From positions 1 to 14,559 of the forward strand of contig JAILKX010000179.1 of NCBI GenBank assembly GCA_024693415.1: a DNA stretch of 14,559 bases, read 5' to 3'. Source of the DNA: Bacilli bacterium (GTDB lineage Bacteria > Bacillota_I > Bacilli_A > RFN20 > CAG-826). The notes beneath the pieces were generated by a model, which worked only from the letters and a program-made list of their open reading frames with translations, searched no databases and was not told the origin of the DNA. Below are positions 1-6,376 of this stretch, one piece after another. A program made the translations under genes and the position numbers. Every line of letters begins with the position of its first letter. Positions within the stretch are counted from its first letter, which is position 1.

Positions 1-214
1 AGAGACCATAGAGTTCCTGTGCCACCTGCTCCAGCTCCATGGCTCACCTCTTCTCGCACTGGTGCAACACGCCCGTCACGGCGATGGAGAAGGCGATTAA
101 GTTCATAGAAATGGCCGCGAAAAAGAGGAAGATGCTGCGTCATCGGGCGTGGGGTTCGAAGAAAAAGCGCGATGAGGACCGACATTGGCATCCCTCACGT
201 GCAAATTAGAGTTT
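1..214 (+). repeat. Left copy of long inverted repeat
   Basis: Positions 1-214 match the reverse complement of 14164-14377 with three substitutions that I can see (left positions 18, 141 and 186). The match ends at the T-rich inner edge after GTGCAAATTAGAGTTT. The outer edge of this copy is cut by the window start. A 56-residue open frame lies within it at 39-209; its C-terminal half is Lys/Arg-rich and its stop codon falls next to the inner edge, a placement common for genes that run to the end of a mobile element. I cannot name the element. It may be part of an insertion sequence or a degenerate gene duplicated in inverted orientation. Confidence 0.9.
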
Positions 215-269
215 AAGATTTTTAGTGGATTTAAAACATTTACATTAATTGTGCAGAGGAGAAATAAAA

Positions 270-881
270 ATGAGCAAATGGTTAGTGACTTTAAATAACG
301 ACAAAAGCGAATATGACAGTTTTGAAGATGCTTTAGCTGTCTTTTTAAAAGAAGTTAGCGAGTATTTTCGGAAACATAGTTATGTGAATAAGGAATCAAC
401 AGAGATAGATGTTTTTGATTCAACTAACTTACCAGATTCCTTGGGAGCTTTCTTTAATTATCTTTACAATGACCGTATTATTACAGACAATGAAATCTTA
501 CTTGAAACTAGACTACGTATGCTTTTATCACGCCTGGCTTGCGATAATCCAGTTCAAATTAAAGATAACGCCTTAAAGTCAATCAGCAAATCATACGACT
601 ATCACTATAGCGATGAAGAAATTGGATATTTAATCGATATAAAAGTGGATTATTCTCCAGAAGAAATTGTGGTCGAACTAAATGCATATAATGGAGATTC
701 TTATTTGTACACAAATGCTTTCGTTATGGACGATAGTTCTAAAAAGTACTTTTTGAAATCTCATCAAGTATGTTTTACATCTGCAAAAAAGAGTGACCTC
801 GGGGCGTTTGCTGATTTAGACATCACGTTAGAAAAAAACAATAACGAAAGGAGAGCCCCATATTCCTCTTCCCAATTTTAA
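270..881 (+). CDS. Hypothetical protein, AT-rich, unknown family
   Basis: The start is set at the ATG at 270 (MSKWLVTLNN...) because GAGGAG lies about 9 bases upstream; the longer reading from 249 would place that Shine-Dalgarno inside the coding region. The product is about 203 residues, acidic, with no signal peptide or membrane segment. I recognise no domain. The gene is much richer in A+T than its neighbours and begins only about 55 bases inside the left inverted repeat, which suggests acquisition together with or next to the repeat. The last residues (NNNERRAPYSSSQF) are low-complexity and the DNA there becomes more GC-rich, so the 3' end may be a junction that replaced the original C-terminus. 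Function unknown. Confidence 0.7.
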   Translation: MSKWLVTLNNDKSEYDSFEDALAVFLKEVSEYFRKHSYVNKESTEIDVFDSTNLPDSLGAFFNYLYNDRIITDNEILLETRLRMLLSRLACDNPVQIKDNALKSISKSYDYHYSDEEIGYLIDIKVDYSPEEIVVELNAYNGDSYLYTNAFVMDDSSKKYFLKSHQVCFTSAKKSDLGAFADLDITLEKNNNERRAPYSSSQF

Positions 882-1078
882 AAGAGCCCCTGTTTATTAA
901 AGCGAGGAAATGAAAGATAGGTAATTCCGCTTAACGACGCTTGGGTCGCAATGATTTCCCGCATTTAGAATAGCGTTCCGCGACTAGGCATCAAGATGGC
1001 CTAGTCCAATGGATCGGATGAAGCTATAGCGGCATGGAGGGGAGTTTCGCCAATAGCTTCAGAAGAGGAAGCGCCGTC
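882..1078. other. Intergenic region with hairpins
   Basis: No gene is seen here. The stretch holds an 8-bp perfect stem (982-989 with 999-1006, 9-nt loop), a degenerate copy of the GTCC-N8-GGAC element (1004-1019, reading GTCC...GGAT) and a further inverted pair (AAGCTAT at 1021-1027, ATAGCTT at 1053-1059). It separates the convergent 3' ends of the gene at 270-881 and the broken gene at 1079-1796. Confidence 0.5.
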
Positions 1079-1093
1079 TTACGCTTCCTCTTC
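1062..1093 (-). terminator. 12-bp hairpin across stop codon of broken gene
   Basis: GAAGAGGAAGCG (1062-1073) is perfectly complementary to CGCTTCCTCTTC (1082-1093) with an 8-base loop. The TAA stop of the minus-strand frame ending at 1079 lies in the loop. There is no clear U-run after it, so factor-independent termination is uncertain; it may act as a bidirectional structure between convergent genes. Confidence 0.4.
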
Positions 1094-1796
1094 CTCGTCG
1101 ATGACGAAACGGGCGAAGGGATTGTTGCTAGGGGCGATGCCCTTTAGGAGTTCTTTATGACGGTATGGAGCCGATAAATAAGCAATATGTTGGTATAGAT
1201 CAAAGGCGAAACTCTCGATGTGGTCGCAACGATAAAGGAGGACTCGGTAGGTAACGGAGCCCCGGATTTGATAAACCACCTCGACAATGCCAAATAGACG
1301 GCAAGCGCCACGGCCTCGGCGCCCTTGATGCCTTCTATATGGTCATGGGTGATTTCCGTCACGATGTGGGAGAGCCTCTTCAGTTCCTCTTCGCTTTGCG
1401 CAACCCAGGCGACAGGCGAAATGCGCATGGGGCCGCCGTTGCCAAAGGACCCATACGCGGGCATTCTTTGTTTTTTATCGTCGCATATGGAGCACCATTG
1501 ATAGAACATCCCGCCGAAGCCCGCTCCGATGTGGTTCTTCCATGCGCGCACAAACTCCTTCGCCAAATCGTCTTGGAATAGTCTTACCCCTCCTCGCTAT
1601 AGTCCATGGGACGATGGGCCATCAAGGCCTTTGCCACGGCTATGGTAAGAAGGGAGTCGTCCGTCATCCGCATACGCGGGTCGAGGATGGGGAAGTCCTT
1701 GCATTTGTCCGGGTCCAAGGTGCTCTTCCCCTTCGATTTGGCGTTATTGAATTCGAACATGGATCCCACCATGTCGCCGATGATTGCTCCAAGCAT
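1079..1796 (-). pseudogene. ADP-ribosylglycohydrolase (DraG family), frameshifted and C-terminally lost
   Basis: The family removes ADP-ribose from proteins or nucleic acids using two Mg ions. The 5' part (ATG at 1796, good Shine-Dalgarno AAGGAAGAA upstream) reads MLGAIIGDMVGSMFEF and contains the metal-binding MTDDS motif. It stops at 1584 (MDYSEEG-stop). The next frame, read from about 1566, continues the family sequence: AGFGGMFYQW, a YGSFGNGGPMRISPVAW segment, and ITHDHIEGIKGAEAVALAVYLA. Adding one G to the G4 tract (plus-strand 1587-1590) would join them. After the VYLA segment homology fades: that frame ends at 1144, while another frame (IRGSVTYRVLLYRCDHIES...) runs to 1079 and weakly recalls the family's later GSV segment. 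The final GGDSDT metal motif, which is expected near the C-terminus, is absent in every frame. It is therefore broken at least at two points; the first break alone could be a sequencing error. Confidence 0.8.
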
Positions 1797-1886
1797 AATC
1801 GTTCTTCCTTTTTTCCTTCAAAATAGAGCGCACTATATTTTAACTCCGTGAGGATAGCTTCTGTAACTAAGCGGCAGAACTTTATT

Positions 1887-1902
1887 GTCCGTTTCTTTGG
1901 AC
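1887..1902 (+). promoter_or_regulatory. GTCC-N8-GGAC element upstream of Sel1 gene
   Basis: This site reads GTCCGTTTCTTTGGAC, with an extra T/A pair extending the arms (TGTCC...GGACA). It lies about 32 bases upstream of a TATAAT box at 1935-1940. It is one of four near-identical sites in the window with the same 8-base spacer and the same orientation toward the downstream gene. Confidence 0.5.
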
Positions 1903-1908
1903 AGATCA

Positions 1909-1940
1909 TTGCTGGATTCGCACTCTTTTCGTACTATAAT
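1909..1940 (+). promoter_or_regulatory. Possible promoter of Sel1 gene
   Basis: A perfect TATAAT occurs at 1935-1940. The best -35-like sequence, TTGCTG at 1909-1914, gives a long 20-base spacer, so a weak promoter or one that needs an activator is suggested. The GTCC element ends 6 bases upstream of it. Confidence 0.4.
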
Positions 1941-2006
1941 ATCCTCAACCAGGAATAGGGATGCCCGATAGGCAAACTCGCCCATCAGACTTCCCAAGAA
2001 AGGAGA

Positions 2007-2046
2007 TTGTATTCTCGGGTCTGGATGGTACGAATTGAGAATACAA
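2007..2046 (+). promoter_or_regulatory. Leader hairpin overlapping Shine-Dalgarno region of Sel1 gene
   Basis: TTGTATTCTC (2007-2016) pairs perfectly with GAGAATACAA (2037-2046) around a 20-base loop, directly after a strong AAAGGAG at 1999-2005 and ending 6 bases before the ATG at 2053. Forming the hairpin would bring AAAGGAG close to the distant start codon, or alternatively block initiation. A translational control role is inference. Confidence 0.4.
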
Positions 2047-2052
2047 GGTTTT

Positions 2053-2886
2053 ATGGAAAATCAAAAAGATATCAATGAGTTGTTGAAGAAACAAACTTTA
2101 AATGAAGAGGAGTGCGAATTCATTGGAAGTTGTTATCAATTGGGAGATCAAGGCGTTGAAAAAGATATCGACAAAGCAATCGAGTATTATGAAAAAGGCG
2201 GCGGATATTATAACACCTGGAAAGCTGGAACGTGCTATTTTGAAAAAGGTTCTAGAGAGTTTGTGCTAAAAGGAATTGACCGTTTTATCGAAGCAAATTC
2301 AATGAGCCCATGCGGCGAAATATGCTATCAAGTGTTTCTGCGTTATGCTTCTTTAGGCGATATTAAAAGCGCATACGATTGGTTGGATAATACCTTTTAC
2401 AATTATTCGGATATTTTTGAAAGCCCTGAAGAAGAAACTAACAACTTATTGCTTCAATCTTTAATGCTTTTTTATGGTGTCGGTGTCGAAAAAAATGAAA
2501 TAGAAGCATTTGGGTTATTGAAAAAATATGTTAACGACGGACTCGGGTATTACTCCGGAAGATGCCGTTATTATTTGGGCCTTTGGGCTGAAGGAGGTTG
2601 CGGAATCGAAAAAAGCAATCAAACCGCTATCGACTACTATGAAAGTTCTGACTATGACATGCCGGCAAAAGAAAGAGCCATCCTTTTAAAAATATCACGA
2701 GATGACCAATTAACGGCTTTCTTTAGATTGTTTGAGTACCTATGCCCAGATAGTTTCCGCATACTAGTCTGCTTTTGGTATCAAGCAAACAATGAACCTC
2801 ACCCTTTTTTTGTGCCGGTTATTGAAGAGGAAACCGATGACTCTGAAGGCAACCTTGACGAGCCTGAAGAAGAAAAGACGGAGTAG
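2053..2886 (+). CDS. Sel1-like repeat protein
   Basis: Sel1 repeats are helix-turn-helix units of the TPR type that serve as protein-binding scaffolds. In this 277-residue protein I see repeat-like segments near residues 28-51 (YQLG..GVEKDIDKAIEYYEKG), 137-163 (LFYGVGVEKNEIEAFGLLKK) and 173-199 (YYLGLWAEGGCGIEKSNQTAIDYYE), with weaker units between. The C-terminus is a strongly acidic tail (EEETDDSEGNLDEPEEEKTE). There is no signal peptide, so it is probably cytoplasmic. The start is uncertain: the frame is open upstream, the best Shine-Dalgarno (1999-2005) is about 48 bases before the ATG at 2053, and a TTG at 2035 is also in frame. A hairpin lies between them. The gene is AT-rich compared with those downstream. 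The NADAR gene follows after 95 bases on the same strand, so they may be co-transcribed. Confidence 0.85.
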   Translation: MENQKDINELLKKQTLNEEECEFIGSCYQLGDQGVEKDIDKAIEYYEKGGGYYNTWKAGTCYFEKGSREFVLKGIDRFIEANSMSPCGEICYQVFLRYASLGDIKSAYDWLDNTFYNYSDIFESPEEETNNLLLQSLMLFYGVGVEKNEIEAFGLLKKYVNDGLGYYSGRCRYYLGLWAEGGCGIEKSNQTAIDYYESSDYDMPAKERAILLKISRDDQLTAFFRLFEYLCPDSFRILVCFWYQANNEPHPFFVPVIEEETDDSEGNLDEPEEEKTE

Positions 2887-2981
2887 AAACAAGGAAGCCA
2901 CAAGGCGACGGACAATCGAGCTAATAAAGATTGACGAATGGCCTAAAAGGACCGCATTCCTTACGGGAAGAAAGGATTATT

Positions 2982-3698
2982 ATGAAGAAAGAAGATTTTA
3001 TCAATCAGACCCTCATCAACAAATCGGGCGAAAGCCTGACAATCGTCTCCATCGAAGGCGATGACCTTGAAGACCTCATTATCAAAACGGACAACAAGAA
3101 GATTTATAAGCTTCTTATGGCTTACCAAAACGGATTCCTTCATTTCGAAAATGACGATCTTAACCTAATTCTTCAGAAACATGTGGAAGAGAAGAAAGAG
3201 GAAGAAGAAAGAATCCAAAAGAAAAAAGAGGAAGCCATCCAACAACTTGCTGCTCAAAAACGCCTTGAGCAAGAAAGACTCGAGAATGCGATTACTTCGT
3301 TCCGCGATGAATTCGCATTCCTCTCCAACTTCCATAATTGTTCTGTAACTTATAGCGGATATACCTATCAAAACAATGAAGCGGCTTTCCAAGCTCAGAA
3401 AGACCTTTCAAGAAGCGCTGAATTCACGGAACTTAATCCCGTGATGGCCAAACGTCTGGGAAGGAAGGTCAAGCTTAGATCCGATTGGGAAAAAGTGAAG
3501 GTTGGCATTATGGAAGAGATCGTCCTGTGCAAATTTACCCAAAATCCTGATCTCAAAGAAAAGCTTTTGGCCACGGGCGAAAGATTGCTTATCGAAGGCA
3601 ATACGTGGAACGATACCTATTGGGGCGTTTGCAAGGGGAAGGGACAGAACCATCTTGGCAAGATCCTTATGAAGGTTCGGGAAGAGCTTAGAAGATAA
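2982..3698 (+). CDS. Coiled-coil protein with C-terminal NADAR (YbiA-like) domain
   Basis: The 238-residue product starts at the ATG at 2982, 6 bases after AAAGG. Residues 1-62 form a small unrecognised domain, about 63-103 a charged coiled coil rich in Glu and Lys, and 104-238 a NADAR/DUF1768 domain: FRDEFAFLSNF (107-117), NNEAAFQAQK (131-140, with the conserved Glu133), KRLGRKVKLRSDWEKVK (157-173), GNTWNDTYWGVC (206-217) and GKGQNHLGKILM near the end. Family knowledge: NADAR enzymes cleave N-glycosidic bonds in ADP-ribose-type or riboflavin-pathway intermediates, and some reverse ADP-ribosylation of guanine in DNA as partners of DarT-like toxins. No DarT toxin is visible here. The domain is complete with key motifs present, so the enzyme is probably active; the substrate is unknown. 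An ADP-ribosylglycohydrolase remnant and a TIR protein nearby support an ADP-ribose theme. Confidence 0.9.
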   Translation: MKKEDFINQTLINKSGESLTIVSIEGDDLEDLIIKTDNKKIYKLLMAYQNGFLHFENDDLNLILQKHVEEKKEEEERIQKKKEEAIQQLAAQKRLEQERLENAITSFRDEFAFLSNFHNCSVTYSGYTYQNNEAAFQAQKDLSRSAEFTELNPVMAKRLGRKVKLRSDWEKVKVGIMEEIVLCKFTQNPDLKEKLLATGERLLIEGNTWNDTYWGVCKGKGQNHLGKILMKVREELRR

Positions 3699-3711
3699 CA
3701 TAGTAACATGC

Positions 3712-3756
3712 CAGGGTGAGCGAGTGCGCTGACCTTGTTCATCCCGTTTTCTTTTC
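3712..3756 (+). terminator. Probable terminator after NADAR gene
   Basis: CAGGGTGAGCG (3712-3722) pairs with CGCTGACCTTG (3727-3737) around a 4-base loop, with two imperfect pairs. A T-rich stretch (CCCGTTTTCTTTTC) follows, though offset by several bases. It sits 14 bases after the stop codon. Confidence 0.45.
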
Positions 3757-3831
3757 ATCAAAGGATGCAAACTGAGGCCACTTTTTCAGGCGTTCTTTGA
3801 AAATAATCTGACTTCTCGCGTGCAAAAATCT

Positions 3832-3860
3832 TTGACGCATAACAGCAAGACCCCTATATA
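3832..3860 (+). promoter_or_regulatory. Sigma-A-type promoter of HAD gene
   Basis: TTGACG (3832-3837) and TATATA (3855-3860) are separated by exactly 17 bases. AAGGAG follows at 3871-3876, 10 bases before the ATG at 3887. This indicates that the HAD gene is transcribed separately from the NADAR gene. Confidence 0.65.
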
Positions 3861-3886
3861 AATAAGGTATAAGGAGCCCGTCAAAC

Positions 3887-4429
3887 ATGAAACAAGTCAA
3901 ATTGCTCTTCCTCGATATCGATGGGGTGCTTAACTGCAAGGCAACGGCCTATTCTCCTTTAGGCGTACGGGACATCGATCGAGATAAGCTCCTCTTGCTT
4001 AAGCGAATCATCGAGGCCACCGGAGCGAAGATCTTGCTCATCTCCTCTTGGAAAGAAGGATGGTATTCAAATCCGAATAAGAAATCGGAGCAAACCGAAA
4101 CCGCGGACTATTTGGATAAACGCTTTGCCGAAGTCGGCTTAAGAATATCCGGAAAAGTCCCGGACGTCGATTTCGGCGGCAGAGGGAAAAGCATCCGGGA
4201 ATATTTGGAACGATTACAAGTCAAAGGCTTCCTCGTTACCCGCTTCGCCATCCTCGACAATGACGCGGGGGATTACGCCAAGATGGGGCTATCCGATCAT
4301 CTGATCAAAACCAGTTTCTTTCGAGGCGGGCTGACCCAAAGCAAAGCCGACCAAACCATCGATTTGCTAAAAGATCAAGATGTTCAAACCACCATAGAAT
4401 CGAAGGAAAATAACAACCATCACCTATAA
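3887..4429 (+). CDS. HAD-family hydrolase, similar to HAD domain of Swiss Army Knife RNA-repair proteins
   Basis: The 180-residue product shows the HAD motifs in order. Motif I is LLFLDIDGVLN (nucleophile Asp10, acid/base Asp12). Motif II is ILLISSWK (Ser53/Ser54). A conserved basic segment GRGKSIREYL (98-107) could supply the motif III Lys. Motif IV is AILDNDAGDY (Asp124, Asp126). The short cap region and the SSW after motif II recall the HAD_SAK group, whose members are proposed phosphatases acting on RNA or nucleotide ends during repair of damaged RNA; that assignment comes from memory of the family pattern. The C-terminal tail (ESKENNNHHL) is low-complexity. No partner ligase or kinase is visible. 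The gene has its own promoter and good Shine-Dalgarno, and the HNH gene follows after 93 bases. Confidence 0.8.
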   Translation: MKQVKLLFLDIDGVLNCKATAYSPLGVRDIDRDKLLLLKRIIEATGAKILLISSWKEGWYSNPNKKSEQTETADYLDKRFAEVGLRISGKVPDVDFGGRGKSIREYLERLQVKGFLVTRFAILDNDAGDYAKMGLSDHLIKTSFFRGGLTQSKADQTIDLLKDQDVQTTIESKENNNHHL

Positions 4430-4430
4430 A

Positions 4431-4446
4431 GTCCGTTTTATTGGAC
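4431..4446 (+). promoter_or_regulatory. GTCC-N8-GGAC element upstream of HNH gene
   Basis: This site reads GTCCGTTTTATTGGAC. It begins two bases after the stop of the HAD gene and about 44 bases before the TATAAT box of the HNH gene. Spacer length and orientation match the sites at 1887, 5288 and (minus strand) 10186. Confidence 0.5.
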
Positions 4447-4487
4447 GGCTGAAACAGGGTCCTCGCTCTCGCCCTTGCCCTTGCCTA

Positions 4488-4496
4488 TGGTATAAT
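4488..4496 (+). promoter_or_regulatory. Extended -10 promoter of HNH gene
   Basis: TGGTATAAT provides a perfect -10 box (4491-4496) with an upstream TGN. No convincing -35 box lies 16-18 bases before it, which fits an extended -10 promoter. AGGAGG at 4509-4514 precedes the ATG at 4523. Confidence 0.55.
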
Positions 4497-4522
4497 AATG
4501 GCGTATCCAGGAGGAAACGAAA

Positions 4523-5083
4523 ATGAATAAGAAACCAGCTTGCAAGATCGGCGGGTTCAAATACCCCGCCGCCGACAAACTAAGCGGAAGGTCATCCACC
4601 ATCGCCCGCTCGATGGCCTGCACCCTTCTAGCGAGGGAATCCTGCTCCCCCGAAACGGAAAGGAAATGGATCGGGTTCTTCCCGGCCCATACCTGCGCCT
4701 ACTGCGGCAAACCGGCTAGCCACTTAGACCATCTCCATCCCCTCATCGATGACAAAGCCCCGACGGGGTATTGCACTGAACCGGCCAATCTCGTCCCCTG
4801 CTGCAAGGACTGCAACCAGCCCAAAGGCAACCTCGATTGGGAGAAATTCATGCGAAGCGGTGACTGCCATCATGTCGGCGACGCCACCACCGATGACCCC
4901 GCCATCGCCATGGAACGCCGCATCGAAACTCTCCATAGATTCGAAAAAGAAATGCCCGCGAGACGAATCAAAATCGACGCGGAAACCATCGCCAAATGGC
5001 GAGAGATCCAAGAAGGGTTCAACAAACAGCTCCGCGACGCCGAGCAAGTCCTCTTGGAGCTCAAGGCCAAACTCTATTCCTAA
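4523..5083 (+). CDS. HNH endonuclease-like protein
   Basis: HNH proteins are metal-dependent nucleases found in restriction, phage and mobile-element contexts. The 186-residue product carries CAYC (Cys58, Cys61), then SHLDHLHPL (Asp69, His70, the catalytic His position), then PANLVPCCKDCNQPKG (Asn89, paired cysteines 94 and 97, Asn98, Lys101). This is the classic zinc-finger-bound HNH layout. The N-terminal 50 residues (GGFKYPAADKLSGRSSTIAR...) may contact DNA or a partner, and the C-terminal third is helical and charged with coiled-coil character. The start is supported by AGGAGG with 8 bases of spacing. No methyltransferase or other restriction partner is present, so a specific role cannot be given. 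Confidence 0.85.
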   Translation: MNKKPACKIGGFKYPAADKLSGRSSTIARSMACTLLARESCSPETERKWIGFFPAHTCAYCGKPASHLDHLHPLIDDKAPTGYCTEPANLVPCCKDCNQPKGNLDWEKFMRSGDCHHVGDATTDDPAIAMERRIETLHRFEKEMPARRIKIDAETIAKWREIQEGFNKQLRDAEQVLLELKAKLYS

Positions 5084-5378
5084 TCGATTGCCCCACCACA
5101 ATAAAAAATGCCGATTTTTTCTAGAGATATTTTACCTTCCAACATAGTGTTCTGTCAGCAATTGCCATCCCTGCGTCTGTCCTTTATCTGGACAGCAAAG
5201 GTTTCGAATGTCATTCAGTTTGCCGGCTAAAACGCGGCCCCTTTCTACATGTGGAAGGAAAAACTACCTCAAAGCTTCGTTGATGAAGTCCGCTTTGATG
5301 GACAATAGGTAGCTTCAATTAAGCGAGAGCCACCCGCATAATGCGGCTCGGCATCAACGAGGAAAGGACAACATCACG
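5084..5378. other. Intergenic region with several inverted repeats
   Basis: No gene is seen. Features visible are an A6/T6 hairpin (about 5104-5122) just after the HNH gene that could end transcription, a hairpin CTGTCC/GGACAG (5177-5182 with 5190-5195, 7-base loop) resembling the GTCC element but with a shorter spacer, the GTCC-N8-GGAC element at 5288-5303, and a GC-rich hairpin GAGCC...GGCTC around 5325-5348. A possible -10 box CATAAT is at 5337-5342. Confidence 0.45.
5288..5303 (+). promoter_or_regulatory. GTCC-N8-GGAC element upstream of gene at 5379
   Basis: This site reads GTCCGCTTTGATGGAC. It lies 10 bases before a weak TTCAAT (5314-5319) that stands 17 bases from CATAAT (5337-5342), the only promoter-like pair ahead of the gene at 5379. 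Confidence 0.5.
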
Positions 5379-5798
5379 ATGGAAGACAAACAATTTCAAA
5401 TCACAATTACCAAAGACGACGGGGATCTTTATCGCCTGATTCAAGAATGCAGCCGCGACGAAGATGCGAAGGAGCAGCTGAAACTCGCGGCAGAGCTCTA
5501 TATCTATTGCAACGCCCATGATGTGAGCCATGAAGGTCACTACGCGCCGCACATCTTCCGCATCGTGGCGCTTCAGGGCAAGAAGCGGGAAGAGCTTCTC
5601 CGCATCAGAGAGGAGCTAGTAAACAAAGTTCTTGAATACGCCTCGGCCTTCACACCCGACGAATGCGATTGTGGAATCAGGATCTCACCGGAAGGCGAAC
5701 GCTGGTTTGTCGACCAGTCTGGGGTTCTTGGTTTCCTAACGCTTTATTCCCATTACATCAAAATGGTCGACGAGGAATTAAAGGTCTCGGAGAAATAA
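5379..5798 (+). CDS. Hypothetical protein, unknown family
   Basis: A 139-residue acidic, cytoplasmic-looking protein starting at the ATG at 5379; AGGAAAGGA lies about 10 bases upstream. Its coding character is supported by the Shine-Dalgarno, the absence of a longer competing frame and a plausible terminator after it. The middle is helical (KKREELLRIREELVNKVLEYA) and a pair of cysteines (DECDCG) occurs near residue 98. I recognise no domain and give no function. It is preceded by a GTCC-N8-GGAC element, as are the Sel1, HNH and first WYL genes, so it may belong to the same regulatory group. Confidence 0.7.
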   Translation: MEDKQFQITITKDDGDLYRLIQECSRDEDAKEQLKLAAELYIYCNAHDVSHEGHYAPHIFRIVALQGKKREELLRIREELVNKVLEYASAFTPDECDCGIRISPEGERWFVDQSGVLGFLTLYSHYIKMVDEELKVSEK

Positions 5799-5879
5799 GA
5801 ACGACTTCAGTGGGGCTTCTAGGCTTTTGGCTGCAAAACCTAAAAGTTCATTCTTCAAGCAGACAAAGAATTCAGAAAA

Positions 5880-5939
5880 GGAGCGGCCCATGCATGCGAA
5901 AAATGCTTGAGGCATGGCTTTTGCCAGCTCCTATTTTTC
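5880..5939 (+). terminator. Terminator-like long hairpin
   Basis: GGAGC (5880-5884) pairs with GCTCC (5927-5931) and, further in, CCATGC (5888-5893) pairs with GCATGG (5912-5917). The structure is followed at once by TATTTTTC. It lies about 80 bases after the gene ending at 5798 and before the convergent gene ending at 5973. Confidence 0.5.
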
Positions 5940-5972
5940 AATAATCGCCTCGGCGCAAGTCAAAGCAATAGG

Positions 5973-6278
5973 TTATATTTTGACGACCAGATACTCGTAA
6001 CGTTGAAGGACTCGGCTGCTAAAAAGCTCAAGAACACCGAGGGTGATACGGTTTTCATCGCCGATGCGAACCTCGTAGTCCAAATATAGCGGGTCCCCTT
6101 CTCCTGCCGGATAAAGGCGGCGATATTCCCTCGTGATGTTCCGCTTTTCCTCTATCGTGATGTAACGTAGGGCGTCTTTCTTGGTCTGAAATCTCTTTTT
6201 CTTTGTTTCTAAGATGATGGTGTTAAAATCGCTAAGGGCATCTTTGGGATCAAAATGCGTGAATACGATTTGATACAT
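5973..6278 (-). CDS. Small hypothetical protein, unknown family
   Basis: The start is set at the ATG whose first base is 6278 (MYQIVFTHFDPKDAL...), because GAGGAG lies 6 bases upstream; the frame is open much further upstream but that part overlaps the 3' end of the TIR gene and looks non-coding. The 101-residue product alternates predicted strands and charged helices (KKKRFQTKKDALRYITIEEKRNITREYRRLYP) and ends in a strand (QRYEYLVVKI). It lies about 100 bases downstream of the TIR gene on the same strand, separated by a GC-rich hairpin, so read-through expression is possible. No family recognised. Confidence 0.65.
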   Translation of the reverse strand: MYQIVFTHFDPKDALSDFNTIILETKKKRFQTKKDALRYITIEEKRNITREYRRLYPAGEGDPLYLDYEVRIGDENRITLGVLELFSSRVLQRYEYLVVKI

Positions 6279-6319
6279 AAACATCTCCTCATTTTTGTCC
6301 AGTTGAGCAATCGTTATTC

Positions 6320-6356
6320 TCCGCCGCCCACAGCGGATTTTGATACGGGCGGCGGA
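6320..6356 (-). terminator. 10-bp GC-rich hairpin after TIR gene
   Basis: TCCGCCGCCC (6320-6329) is perfectly complementary to GGGCGGCGGA (6347-6356) around a 17-base loop, beginning about 20 bases beyond the stop of the TIR gene. No U-run follows on the minus strand, so it may attenuate rather than end transcription, or stabilise the 3' end of the message. Confidence 0.4.
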
Positions 6357-6376
6357 TGTTAAATTGTCACTTTGTT

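Noticed and set aside
3408..3770. Minus-strand frame opposite the NADAR domain
   Set aside because: It overlaps fully conserved NADAR motifs on the plus strand and has no recognisable start signal.
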